Positions 17,092 to 25,978 of a DNA stretch of 64,000 nt are shown one piece after another. Under the pieces are notes generated by a model that saw nothing but the letters and a program-made list of their open reading frames with translations, was not told where the DNA came from and did no database searches. The stretch's first letter is position 1, and the number at the start of each line of letters is the position of its first letter. Source of the DNA: Neobacillus sp. PS3-12. Lineage in GTDB: Bacteria; Bacillota; Bacilli; Bacillales; Cytobacillaceae. The stretch covers positions 3,322,001 to 3,386,000 of the forward strand of contig NZ_CP133268.1 in the NCBI RefSeq assembly GCF_030915385.1, written 5' to 3'. Both the position numbers and the translations under genes were made by a program.

Positions 17092-17245
17092 TTGTTGGCA
17101 CCTCCTCGTGTAAAGCAATTTTCGACAAACTTCTTCAACCCCTTATCTGGGTCCTCTTAAAGATTAGTTTATTCTAATTCAATTGTCACGCTCTAATATT
17201 CATTCATTTAGAAAAACCTTCATAAAGTTTAATGGAGGTGTTGAA

Positions 17246-17575
17246 ATGGGAAAGAAGATCAGTGAAATTGAATGTCTTGTTTGCAACGGGATTCATTTTA
17301 GAAAAGGGAATTTCAAAGCGCAATATGAAAGATATGATGAATATGTCCGAATGAATGAGAATTCTGAAGCAGAAATAAAATTCTTTTTGGAATCTGAAGA
17401 AGAAAATCCATTGACAAGAATACCGGAACAGTCAAATGTATATTCTTATATTTGTGAAGAATGTGGATTTATCATGAGTTTTAATAAGGAAAAACGAGTG
17501 GAAAGTAAAAAACAAGAACGGGGAAGAAAACAAAAAGAAAGAATGTATGATTGGACAAAATTCAAAAACATTTAG
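17246..17575 (+). CDS. Hypothetical zinc-ribbon-like protein
   Basis: 109 residues with two CxxC pairs, IECLVCNG near residue 9 and YICEECGFIM near 70, probably binding one zinc. The rest is charged, with a lysine/arginine-rich C-terminus (KRVESKKQERGRKQKER). No enzyme motif is seen. The start at 17246 follows GGAGGTG; a frame extending to 17183 has no ribosome site. It may be a nucleic-acid-binding or adaptor protein, but that is only a guess. Confidence 0.65.
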   Translation: MGKKISEIECLVCNGIHFRKGNFKAQYERYDEYVRMNENSEAEIKFFLESEEENPLTRIPEQSNVYSYICEECGFIMSFNKEKRVESKKQERGRKQKERMYDWTKFKNI

Positions 17576-17580
17576 AGTTT

Positions 17581-17612
17581 AACACTCAAACGCAAGAGGA
17601 GTGTTTTTCTTT
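17581..17612 (+). terminator. Terminator after the zinc-ribbon gene
   Basis: Arms AACACTC and GAGTGTT, 11-base loop, then TTTCTTTT. It is moderately strong. Confidence 0.7.
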
Positions 17613-17651
17613 TGCATCAAAATTTACTGACAACGATAAAGAAGCAAAATG

Positions 17652-17688
17652 AAAAGCCCGAAAACAATAGTTCGGGCTTTTTTTACAG
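17652..17688 (-). terminator. Terminator of the TetR-family regulator
   Basis: Arms AAAAGCCCGAA and TTCGGGCTTTT around an eight-base loop; long A/T tracts on both sides allow bidirectional use. Confidence 0.8.
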
Positions 17689-17702
17689 TTCAGTTATAAA
17701 TA

Positions 17703-18590
17703 CTATTTATAACTGAAAAGTTCTTCTATAATATATTTGAGATTTTGCAGTTCCACTTTCCAGGCAGATCCTGCTTTCTCTTCTAAAGAAGAAAGAGCAC
17801 TTTTGATGAGATATTTCCTCGGTGTGTTGTACTGATTCGTTTCTTCTTGAATAAAGTCCAAAAGCTCATGATATTTAGTTTGCTCTTTGTCCTCACTTAA
17901 ACATCTTTTTAATGCTGAAATGCAGGTAGATATTTTTTTCTGAAAAGAATGGTCAGAATTCTGGCAATCTGGCAGCCATTTTTCCAATATTCTCGGGTTC
18001 AATAATTGAATCCCGTTTTTATCAATCTCATCTACCATAATCTCTAACCGCCCGACAGTATAACGAATGACATGCTTTATACTGCTATCTTTTTCATTAG
18101 CTAAGAAATGAAAATGAATATTTTGGTGAAGCATTCCGATAAACATGATGGCACAATCGAGTAAATAAGGTTGTTTGCTTTTTCCGAATAGATCCACAAA
18201 ACGGTTAAATATCCAATTGACATACATGATTTGAGTACGTTTTAAAAATTGCTTTAGAATCGGATCATTAGAGACAAATACCTCTTCAAAAAGAACTAAA
18301 AGCTTATTCCTCCGATTAAATTCCATATGGAGTTCCACTTGACGAATAAATATTTCAATATCAGAAGGGGACTGCCCAACTAAAAGCTGATTTCGTTCAT
18401 CATTAATTTTCTGATTCAAGGAAGTAAAGATGGCAATTAGCAATTCGTTTTTTGAGGAAAAATAATTATAGAAGGTACCTTTTGAGATACCGCTGAAATC
18501 AATAATATCTTGAATCGAAGTAGCTTGAAAGCCTTTTTCAATAAACAACTGATGTGCCTTATTAATGACATGCTGTTTTCTATCATTCAT
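17703..18590 (-). CDS. TetR/AcrR-family transcriptional regulator
   Basis: 295 residues, longer than the usual 190-220. The N-terminal helix-turn-helix is clear (AHQLFIEKGFQATSIQDIIDFSGISKGTFYNYFSSKNELL, about residues 10-50). The long C-terminal part is helical and presumably binds an inducer. It is divergent from the DHA2 exporter at 18780 and most likely represses it and itself. The ATG at 18590 has AAAGG eight bases upstream; a GTG at 18599 is in frame but overlaps that site. Confidence 0.88.
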   Translation of the reverse strand: MNDRKQHVINKAHQLFIEKGFQATSIQDIIDFSGISKGTFYNYFSSKNELLIAIFTSLNQKINDERNQLLVGQSPSDIEIFIRQVELHMEFNRRNKLLVLFEEVFVSNDPILKQFLKRTQIMYVNWIFNRFVDLFGKSKQPYLLDCAIMFIGMLHQNIHFHFLANEKDSSIKHVIRYTVGRLEIMVDEIDKNGIQLLNPRILEKWLPDCQNSDHSFQKKISTCISALKRCLSEDKEQTKYHELLDFIQEETNQYNTPRKYLIKSALSSLEEKAGSAWKVELQNLKYIIEELFSYK

Positions 18591-18633
18591 ATTATTCACC
18601 TTTGATTCTCATTAGACTACCTGTACAAAAATT

Positions 18634-18662
18634 ATTATACTTTATTTCCCGTTTGTAAACAA
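18634..18662 (-). promoter_or_regulatory. Sigma-A-type promoter of the TetR gene
   Basis: On the minus strand, TTGTTT (18657-18662) and TATAAT (18634-18639) are separated by 17 bases, about 45 bases upstream of the start codon. Confidence 0.6.
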
Positions 18663-18689
18663 TTACTGTTTTTCTGCGGTATTTTTTTG

Positions 18690-18718
18690 TTGCAAAAAAT
18701 GAACCGACGGTATATGAT
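18690..18718 (+). promoter_or_regulatory. Sigma-A-type promoter of the DHA2 exporter, with overlapping palindrome
   Basis: TTGCAA (18690-18695) and TATGAT (18713-18718) have 17-base spacing. An imperfect inverted repeat, CGGT-ATTTTTTTG against CAAAAAATGAACCG (18677-18706), covers the -35 element, a likely TetR-type operator. AAAAAATGAAC occurs at 18694 and again at 18744, exactly 50 bases apart. Confidence 0.55.
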
Positions 18719-18779
18719 ATGTTTTGTGCATAACAACAGTATAAAAAAATGAACAGCAAGTTCAATTGGGGGAATACAA

Positions 18780-20312
18780 ATGGAAACATCCATTAAACAT
18801 AAAAGCTCTCCATACGGGATTATTGCAATCTTGATGATAGGAGCTTTTATTTCGATGTTAAATGAGACGTTATTGAATGTGGCATTGCCATCTATCATGA
18901 AGGATTTAGATGTTAATGCGTCAACAGTTCAATGGCTGTCAACAGGATATATGCTTGTAAATGGGGTCATGATCCCAGCAACAGCATTTTTAATTCAAAA
19001 ATATACAGTAAGAGGATTATTCATAACTGCTATGTGTTTATTCACGGCAGGGACGATCCTGGCTGGATTCGCTCATGTCTTCCCGCTATTACTAGTTGCC
19101 AGAATGATTCAAGCATCCGGTTCGGCAATCATGATGCCGTTATTAATGAATGTCATGTTAACAAGCTTCCCTCCTGAAAAAAGGGGCGGAGCAATGGGGC
19201 TCTTTGGATTAGTATTTATTTTTGCCCCAGCGGTTGGACCAACATTATCAGGTTATTTAATTGAACATAATAGCTGGAGAGTTTTGTTCCACCTTGTATC
19301 GCCAATTGCGATTATTGTTCTGCTAATTGCTTTTTTCCTTCTAAAAGACAAAAGAGAAAAAGTAGACATTCGTCTAGATTTCTTCTCATTAGTGTTGTCG
19401 AGCATTGGCTTTGGCGGATTACTTTATGGATTTAGTTCCGCTGGTGAGAAAGGCTGGGATAGCCCGCAAGTTTATGTAACGATTATTGCAGGAGCAATTA
19501 GTTTGGTGTGGTTTATTCTTCGCCAGAACAAACTGGAAAAACCGATGCTTAACTTCAAGGTCTATAAATATCCGATGTTCGCCTTATCATCTGCGATTTC
19601 GATCGTAATTGCGATGGCAATGTTCTCAGCAATGCTGCTTATGCCAATTTATTTACAAACCATTCGCGGCATTTCACCACTGAAGTCAGGTTTACTTATG
19701 CTCCCTGGTTCCATATTAATGGGGATCATGAGTCCAATTACCGGGAAATTATTTGATAAATTTGGCGGCAGGGTCCTCGCTATCATAGGATTAGCAATTA
19801 CTACCTTTACAACCTATATGTTTAGTAAATTAACATTAGATACTTCTTATACTAATTTAATTCTCTTATATTCCGCACGAATGTTTGGAATGTCCATGGT
19901 GATGATGCCGGTTATGACGAACGGTTTAAATCAGCTTCCTGCTCGTTTCTATCCGCATGGAACAGCGATGAACAATACGTTACAGCAGGTTTCTGGTGCC
20001 ATTGGTTCAGCTCTCTTAGTAACAATTATGTCAAACCGGACAAAAACACATGCAACCGACCTGGCAGCATCTGCTATGAAACATTTGACTGGTCAGCCAA
20101 CTCCGGAAATGTTCGCAACCATGAAGCAACAAATAGCCATGAAGGCCATGCTCGAAGGGATCAACGACTCATTTCTTGTTTCAGTGGGCATTGCCTGCAT
20201 TGCATTAGTTCTTGCCTTCTTTATTAAACGAGCTAAACAAGCAGAAGATCCTACAGATTCCGATCTAAAAATATCCGGAAACAAGGTCATCAACAAGCTT
20301 GCAGAGAACTAA
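18780..20312 (+). CDS. DHA2-family (14-TM) multidrug MFS exporter
   Basis: 510 residues of the EmrB/QacA type: N-terminal helix with SMLNETLLNVALPSIMKDLDV, motif C-like GPTLSGYLIEHNSWRVLF, and many hydrophobic helices consistent with 14 segments. It exports hydrophobic drugs or lipophilic cations by proton antiport. GGGGGA at about 18768 precedes the ATG. Control by the divergent TetR regulator is indicated by the shared intergenic region. B. subtilis LmrB and Mdr are relatives; the substrate is not defined. Confidence 0.92.
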   Translation: METSIKHKSSPYGIIAILMIGAFISMLNETLLNVALPSIMKDLDVNASTVQWLSTGYMLVNGVMIPATAFLIQKYTVRGLFITAMCLFTAGTILAGFAHVFPLLLVARMIQASGSAIMMPLLMNVMLTSFPPEKRGGAMGLFGLVFIFAPAVGPTLSGYLIEHNSWRVLFHLVSPIAIIVLLIAFFLLKDKREKVDIRLDFFSLVLSSIGFGGLLYGFSSAGEKGWDSPQVYVTIIAGAISLVWFILRQNKLEKPMLNFKVYKYPMFALSSAISIVIAMAMFSAMLLMPIYLQTIRGISPLKSGLLMLPGSILMGIMSPITGKLFDKFGGRVLAIIGLAITTFTTYMFSKLTLDTSYTNLILLYSARMFGMSMVMMPVMTNGLNQLPARFYPHGTAMNNTLQQVSGAIGSALLVTIMSNRTKTHATDLAASAMKHLTGQPTPEMFATMKQQIAMKAMLEGINDSFLVSVGIACIALVLAFFIKRAKQAEDPTDSDLKISGNKVINKLAEN

Positions 20313-20344
20313 AACGAGCTAATATCTAAAGACTAAATCTTCAG

Positions 20345-20381
20345 GGCATGAATTCGGTTTAGAATCGAATTCATGCCTTTT
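20345..20381 (+). terminator. Terminator after the DHA2 exporter
   Basis: Twelve-base perfect arms GGCATGAATTCG and CGAATTCATGCC with a nine-base loop and TTTTC tail. Confidence 0.85.
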
Positions 20382-20496
20382 CAATTTCTATAAAAATTGA
20401 TGGCTAAAATTTGTAAATAAATATTCCAATAAAGTACTAATTTATTTTTCTCTAGGATTTATAATAAAAGGGAGATTTTACATAGGAGGCCTTAAA

Positions 20497-21411
20497 ATGA
20501 AGATCTTAGTAATTGGTGCCGGGGCTGTTGGAGGTTATTTTGGCGGGCGATTGCTCGAAAAGGGTGAAGATGTTACATATTTAGTGAGAGAAGGCAGACA
20601 AAAACAACTGCAAGATCTTGGTCTTGATATTGAAAGTATCCATGGGAATGCCTTGCTGCATCCAAAAACAATTCTTGCAGGCGAAGAAGCAGGCCCGTTT
20701 GATGTGATTTTATTGACCACAAAATCTTATCACCTAGATGGTGCAATAAAAGACATACGCCCATATGTAACGGAAGAAACGGTCATATTACCATTATTGA
20801 ATGGAATTTTACATTTTGAAACATTAGATAAAGAATTTGGCGCAAATAAGGTAATTGGCGGACTTTGTTTCGTTGAATCAACTCTTGATAGTAAAGGAAG
20901 AATTATTCAAACCAGCCCAGGGCATGACTTTGTTTTTGGAGAGCGATCTGGAGAAAAGACAGAGCGGATCATGAAGATCGCAGAAGTATTTAGCGGAACA
21001 AAAGCCAATTTCCGTTTAAGCGAAAACATAAGCCAAGACTTGTGGCATAAATATATGTTTATTTCAACCATGTCGGGGATTACCACTTTAATGAGGCAGC
21101 CGATTGGTCCTATCCGTGAAACTGAATCTGGAAATCATACAATCAAACGTCTGCAATCTGAAATATTTAAAATCATGAAAAGTGTGGATGCTCCGATTGC
21201 GGAAGAGATTGAAAGCATGCAAATGAAGCAAATAACAGGATTAGGCTATACGATGAAATCTTCGATGCAAAGAGACATGGAGAAGCTAGCCCAAGTAGAA
21301 GTCGAGCATTTACATGGGTATTTGCTGGAGATCGCACAAAGAGAAAAGATTGATGTGCAGGTTCTCGAAGCTGTTTATGCAAATTTAAAAATTTATCAGG
21401 AACAGCTTTAA
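20497..21411 (+). CDS. panE: 2-dehydropantoate 2-reductase family protein
   Basis: 304 residues, ketopantoate reductase fold. The Rossmann motif VIGAGAVGGYFGGRL is at residues 4-18, the substrate lysine region is ILLTTKSYHLD near 75, and the C-terminal half has the catalytic lysine/glutamate helices (LWHKYMFISTMSG, MKSSMQRDMEK). The enzyme reduces ketopantoate to pantoate with NADPH for pantothenate and CoA synthesis. Bacillaceae often carry two or three paralogues, so the physiological substrate may differ. AGGAGG precedes the start and a terminator follows, so it is monocistronic. Confidence 0.85.
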   Translation: MKILVIGAGAVGGYFGGRLLEKGEDVTYLVREGRQKQLQDLGLDIESIHGNALLHPKTILAGEEAGPFDVILLTTKSYHLDGAIKDIRPYVTEETVILPLLNGILHFETLDKEFGANKVIGGLCFVESTLDSKGRIIQTSPGHDFVFGERSGEKTERIMKIAEVFSGTKANFRLSENISQDLWHKYMFISTMSGITTLMRQPIGPIRETESGNHTIKRLQSEIFKIMKSVDAPIAEEIESMQMKQITGLGYTMKSSMQRDMEKLAQVEVEHLHGYLLEIAQREKIDVQVLEAVYANLKIYQEQL

Positions 21412-21438
21412 ATATTATATTTGCACTATTTAGTGAGT

Positions 21439-21472
21439 CAAAAGGGCCCTTAAGTATTTAAGGCCTTTTAAT
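21439..21472 (+). terminator. Terminator after panE-like gene
   Basis: Imperfect stem AAAAGGGCCCTTAA / TTAAGGCCTTTT with a short loop followed by a T-rich tail. Confidence 0.65.
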
Positions 21473-21555
21473 TTTTCTCCTTTTCAGCTTTATTTCAGAT
21501 TGCCCGATTACACTGAATACAGAATTGATTGGACTCAAAAAGGAGAATTAAGCTG

Positions 21556-22128
21556 ATGATTGATTTCTTTTCAGTATGGAGCCTTATCCGGGCATCTGGA
21601 TTTTTAGCATACTTCTTTATGACCCTCTCCCTTGCCTTTGGACTGCTAAATTCACTTTCGATCATGAAGAAAAAGAAAGCAGTGCTGCTAATCTATCACC
21701 AGACAAGCAGCTGGTTTGGGTTATTGACCATTGTTTTTCATATGACACTGATTTGGAAGGACACGTATGTCCCCTATTCCTTAACTGAACTTTTCATCCC
21801 TTTCTTCGCAAAAAATGCACCTTTCTTGTCGGCATTTGGCACTATTGCGTTTTATTTATTCTTATTAGTGATTGGCACCTCAGATTTTTTTATAACAAAA
21901 TTGGGCCGTGAAAGGTGGAAGAAAATTCACATGGCTGTGATTCCTGCTTGGGTGATGATGGTTGTTCATGGTTTGGCAATCGGAACAGATTCGTCAAAGT
22001 CATGGGCACTTTCCATTTACGCAGCTGGTATCATTCTTATCATTGTCCTCGTACTTTTTCGATTTGTGGACTCATTATTGTTACGGCAGTCATCCCAAGC
22101 CAATAAAAACAACAAATCCAAGATTTAA
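21556..22128 (+). CDS. Ferric-reductase-like heme-binding membrane protein
   Basis: 190 residues with about six hydrophobic helices. Histidines sit at helix positions expected to ligate heme: IYHQTSSW, IVFHMTL, KKIHMAVIPAW and MVVHGLAIG. This matches the ferric reductase/YedZ-like transmembrane domain. No flavin or NADPH domain is attached, so electrons must come from a partner. The start at 21556 has AAGGAG ten bases upstream; a TTG at 21529 is in frame but unsupported. Confidence 0.75.
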   Translation: MIDFFSVWSLIRASGFLAYFFMTLSLAFGLLNSLSIMKKKKAVLLIYHQTSSWFGLLTIVFHMTLIWKDTYVPYSLTELFIPFFAKNAPFLSAFGTIAFYLFLLVIGTSDFFITKLGRERWKKIHMAVIPAWVMMVVHGLAIGTDSSKSWALSIYAAGIILIIVLVLFRFVDSLLLRQSSQANKNNKSKI

Positions 22129-22152
22129 TTTTAATGCATATCTGGAAACAGT

Positions 22153-22187
22153 AAAAAAACACTTGGAAAATACTCCAAGTGTTTTCT
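22153..22187. terminator. Bidirectional terminator between the reductase and ybdD/cstA
   Basis: Arms AAAACACTTGG and CCAAGTGTTTT with an eight-base loop; A and T tracts on both sides suit both converging genes. Confidence 0.85.
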
Positions 22188-22194
22188 TCTTATC

Positions 22195-22398
22195 TTAGCA
22201 GCATCTGGAAACTTTTCCATCTTTCCCGTTATAGCGCGCATTTTGAGCTTCACAGAAAAATTCTTTTCTTGACTGAATCGGTTTCCCGGGATGATGGATT
22301 TCCATATGTTCAACATATTTTTCATAGCTGGGAACCCCGACAAGCAGGCTAAAGAATTGTTTCCGATACTCCAATATCTTTTTCATTTTATTAAGCAT
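22195..22398 (-). CDS. YbdD/YjiX-family small protein
   Basis: 67 residues with the family core VGVPSYEKYVEHMEIHHPGKPIQS and FFCEAQNARYNGKDGKVSRCC, including the conserved terminal cysteines. Genes of this family nearly always follow cstA-type peptide/pyruvate transporters, as here (overlap of eight bases). The role is thought to be accessory to the transporter. Confidence 0.88.
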   Translation of the reverse strand: MLNKMKKILEYRKQFFSLLVGVPSYEKYVEHMEIHHPGKPIQSRKEFFCEAQNARYNGKDGKVSRCC

Positions 22399-24469
22399 AT
22401 GTTTTCACATCTCCATTGTTGTCTCGAGGTACATATGGTTCTTCGTGAGTAGGCAGTTTATGATTGGAAATTACCTTAAACCAAATAGCCAAAGCTGATA
22501 TGAGTACGATGACAACCACGGCCATAAAGATACCTGTTAAGGTAGCATCCACATAGTCATTAACGAGTACCTGCTTCATTTGTGCCATATTTGTTGCCGG
22601 TGCAACTACTTTTCCGTTATCATAGGCAGCTTTAAAATTTTTGGCATGTGATAAGAATCCAATCTTAGGATTAGGATCAAAGAGCTTCTGCCAGCCAGCA
22701 GTCAATGTTACGATTAACAGCCATGTGGTAGGAAGCAAGGTAATCCATGTGTAAGCTTTTTTGCCCATTTTGAAGAGCAATGTTGTTCCAAGGAGCAAGG
22801 CGATACCAGCCAGCATTTGGTTGGCGATACCAAATAAAGGCCAAAGAGTATTGATTCCGCCAAGAGGGTCAATAACACCCTGATACAAGAAATAACCCCA
22901 GCAAGCGACACAAAGGGTTGTTGCAATGATGTTTGGAACTAAGGCATCTGTTCTTTTGAATGGCTTGTAAACAGTTCCTACAAGATCCTGAATCATGAAA
23001 CGGCCGACACGAGTTCCGGCATCTATGGTTGTTAGAATAAATAATGCTTCAAATAGAATGGCAAAATGGTACCAGAATGCCATTAATGCTTTTCCACCAA
23101 CAATATTAGAGAAAATAGTTGCCATTCCAATTGCGAGTGTTGGAGCACCACCGGTCCTTGAGAGAATCGATTGCTCACCTACATGTTTGGCAATGGTGGT
23201 GATATCACTTGGTGAGACGGTATATCCCCAACTGCTGATCGTGTGTGCCGCTGTAACGGCATCCGCACCAATAACGGCAGGAGGACTATTAATAGCAAAG
23301 TAAACGCCAGGGCTCAGTACACACGCAGCAATCATCGCCATTGCTGCAACAAATGATTCTGTCAGCATGGCACCATAACCGATTGGACGGGCATGTGATT
23401 CTAATTCGATCATTTTAGGTGTTGTTCCTGAAGAAATAAGCGAGTGGAAACCAGAAACAGAACCACAAGCAATTGTAATAAATATGAAGGGGAAGAGGTT
23501 TCCTGAAAAAACAGGACCTGTCCCATCAATAAACTTAGTAAGTCCAGGCATTTTAAGCTCTGGAGCGACGATGATAATTCCAAGGGCAAGAGCTAAAATG
23601 GTTCCGACTTTTAAGAATGTACTTAAATAATCCCGTGGTGCCAACAAGAGCCAAACTGGGAGAACAGATGCAATAAATCCATAAATAATCATCATGATAG
23701 CAATTGTTTCGCCTTTAAATGTAAACATTTTTGCTAAAGCAGGATCTTGTGACACATATTGTCCAAAATAAAGGGCCAAAAGCAACAGGATAATCCCAAT
23801 GATGGAAGCCTCACCGACACGGCCTGGCCGAATAAAGCGCATATAAATACCCATTAAGATAGCAATTGGGATCGTGCAGGCAATCGTAAACATTCCCCAT
23901 GGGCTTCCAGTTAACGCTTTCACGACAACTAATGCTAATACTGCTAATAAAATAATCATAATACCTAAAATTCCAACCATTGAAATGAAGCCTGTCACAG
24001 GGCCCATTTCCTCTTTGATCATTTCTCCAAGTGACTTCCCATTTCTGCGCATGGAACCCCAAAGGATAATAAAATCCTGGACAGCTCCAGCTAAAACAAC
24101 CCCGACTATGATCCAGATTGTTCCCGGAAGGTAACCCATTTGCGCTGCAAGGATTGGTCCGACTAGCGGGCCAGCACCAGCAATCGCCGCAAAGTGGTGG
24201 CCAAACAGAACAACTCTGTTTGTTGGAACATAGTCCTTTCCATCATTGTGAATTTCGGCAGGTGTCTTTCGAGTATCATCTAGTTGAAAAACTCTTTGTG
24301 CAATAAATTTGCTGTAAAACCGATAGCCTACTGCATAAGTACAGACTGCTGCAGTTAACAGCCAAATTGCATTGATCGTTTCACCGCTGTTTAGTGCCAT
24401 AACTGCAAAACCTGCGGCACCTAGCGCTGAAATGACCCCCCATAATAGTATGGATTTTAGTGCTTTCAC
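22391..24469 (-). CDS. cstA: CstA-family carbon starvation / pyruvate-peptide transporter
   Basis: About 692 residues and at least 15 hydrophobic segments. CstA signatures are present: PTNRVVLFGHHFAAIAGAGPLVGPILAAQMGYLPG near residue 85, GVVLAGAVQDF, FHSLISSGTTPKMI and a C-terminal FEALFILTTIDAGTRVGRF. CstA and the related BtsT import pyruvate or peptides on starvation. The start is placed at a GTG (24469) preceded by AGAAAGGTGG; a TTG at 24499 is in frame but far from any ribosome site. No LytS/LytT-type or other regulator is adjacent. Confidence 0.93.
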   Translation of the reverse strand: MKALKSILLWGVISALGAAGFAVMALNSGETINAIWLLTAAVCTYAVGYRFYSKFIAQRVFQLDDTRKTPAEIHNDGKDYVPTNRVVLFGHHFAAIAGAGPLVGPILAAQMGYLPGTIWIIVGVVLAGAVQDFIILWGSMRRNGKSLGEMIKEEMGPVTGFISMVGILGIMIILLAVLALVVVKALTGSPWGMFTIACTIPIAILMGIYMRFIRPGRVGEASIIGIILLLLALYFGQYVSQDPALAKMFTFKGETIAIMMIIYGFIASVLPVWLLLAPRDYLSTFLKVGTILALALGIIIVAPELKMPGLTKFIDGTGPVFSGNLFPFIFITIACGSVSGFHSLISSGTTPKMIELESHARPIGYGAMLTESFVAAMAMIAACVLSPGVYFAINSPPAVIGADAVTAAHTISSWGYTVSPSDITTIAKHVGEQSILSRTGGAPTLAIGMATIFSNIVGGKALMAFWYHFAILFEALFILTTIDAGTRVGRFMIQDLVGTVYKPFKRTDALVPNIIATTLCVACWGYFLYQGVIDPLGGINTLWPLFGIANQMLAGIALLLGTTLLFKMGKKAYTWITLLPTTWLLIVTLTAGWQKLFDPNPKIGFLSHAKNFKAAYDNGKVVAPATNMAQMKQVLVNDYVDATLTGIFMAVVVIVLISALAIWFKVISNHKLPTHEEPYVPRDNNGDVKTYA

Positions 24470-24661
24470 ATTACTCGCCACCTTTCTGTTATACAACAAT
24501 ATTATATTCCTTAATTCGGAATGTTTGAACTATTATGTAGAATTATTTTAAAAAAATACTTATTTTTAACAATTTAAAATGAATGTCAATTGATTCACAG
24601 AATTATTTTCTTTAAACTGTTAGAGAATCTAATGTTGAAATAATAGTGGAGAGAGATCAAG

Positions 24662-25427
24662 ATGAACCTAGAAGTTGAAACATACGAAATTATGGAACTC
24701 TGCTTACTGGCAGGAAAAATCATGCTTCAAAGCGGAGCAGAGACCTATCGTGTAGAGGATACAATGATGAGGATGGCTGCAACATTTGGCATAATGGAGA
24801 CTCACAGCTATGTAACTCCTACGGGGATTATTTTCTCAGCTGAAGGTTTCACGCCAACAAAAACAAAACTTATACGAATACTAGAACGCTCTACTGATTT
24901 AAAGAAGGTTGCTATGGTCAATGAGGTTTCGAGGGAAATTAGCAGTGGAGCCCTATCTCTTCAGGAAGCACTGAGCCAATTAAAAGAAATAGAAACTCAA
25001 AATATGACGTTTCCAATGAAACTGCAGGCAGCAGCTGCTTCAATTGCCAGCGGTTGTTTTTTAATTATGTTTGATGGCAATTGGAATGATTTTATTCCTG
25101 CCATGATCTCAGGCGGGGTTGGGTATCTAAGTTATGTTAGGTTCCATCGGTTTGTCCCAATTAAATTTTTTTCTGAGTTCCTTGCATCTTTTCTTATCGG
25201 TTTGCTCTCATTGTTTTTTGTAAAAATAGGTGCAGGGCATCAACTCGATAAAATTGTAATTGGATCAGTGATGGCATTAGTTCCAGGGATTATTAATTAC
25301 CAATGCAGTCAGAGATTTAATGGCGGGTCATCTTGTTTCAGGGTTATCAAAGGGAGCCGAGGCATTTCTAACTGCTTTTGCGATCGGGTCCGGAATTGCA
25401 GTTGTACTCACCTTTATAGGTAAATGA
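24662..25427 (+). pseudogene. Threonine/serine exporter ThrE-type, N-terminal subunit, frameshifted
   Basis: The first 210 residues match the ThrE N-domain family: MLQSGAETYRVEDTMMRMA, THSYVTPTGIIFS, NEVSREISSGALSLQEA, then four hydrophobic helices. After VPGI the frame is lost. The expected continuation, ITNAVRDLMAGHLVSG, is read one base later and runs to a TGA at 25425-25427. Removing one base from ATTATTAAT (25289-25297) restores a protein of about 255 residues. As written, the last helix is scrambled and translation stops at 25423. The gene pairs with the second subunit at 25452. Confidence 0.85.
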
Positions 25428-25451
25428 AAAGATAAGATTTTTAGAAGGAAG

Positions 25452-25910
25452 GTGTCTGCCATATTTGCACAATTATTAACAAGTTTCATTGCAACAGGTG
25501 CATTTGGCATTCTTTTTAATGCGCCTAAACAAACGCTAATCAAGTGTGGATTAATCGGAACGGGCGGCTGGATTATCTATTATTACTTGGATCATAATAA
25601 CCATAATGCAGTTTTGGCAACGGTAGCAGCATCCATCTTTGTAGGTGTTGTAAGTCATGTATTAGCAAAGGTTTTTAAAACTCCAGTCATTATATACAGT
25701 GTTGCAGGAATTATACCGCTTGTCCCAGGGGGGCTTGCGTATGATGCTATGAGAAACTTTGTTGAGAATGATTATAACGCTGCCCTTAATTTAGCTGCAA
25801 AAGCCTTTATGTTATCAGGCTCGATCGCCTTTGGCCTCGTTTTTTCAGAGGTCATTAACCAAGTCGTTCGAAAACTATCAGACAAACGAACCTATTTAAA
25901 GAAATCTTGA
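25452..25910 (+). CDS. Threonine/serine exporter, small membrane subunit (YjjB-type)
   Basis: 152 residues with four to five hydrophobic helices, a FGILFNAPKQTLIKCGLIGTGGW N-terminal helix pair and the signature IIPLVPGGLAYDAMRNFVENDYN. In this family the large N-domain protein and the small C-domain protein are separate genes and together form the exporter. GTG start with AGAAGGAAG immediately upstream. Function depends on the frameshifted partner. Confidence 0.85.
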   Translation: MSAIFAQLLTSFIATGAFGILFNAPKQTLIKCGLIGTGGWIIYYYLDHNNHNAVLATVAASIFVGVVSHVLAKVFKTPVIIYSVAGIIPLVPGGLAYDAMRNFVENDYNAALNLAAKAFMLSGSIAFGLVFSEVINQVVRKLSDKRTYLKKS

Positions 25911-25978
25911 GGAAGCCAAAATAATAAATATTAGATGGAAAAATAGGGGGCTTTACTATAAAAAATATACTTATAGCA

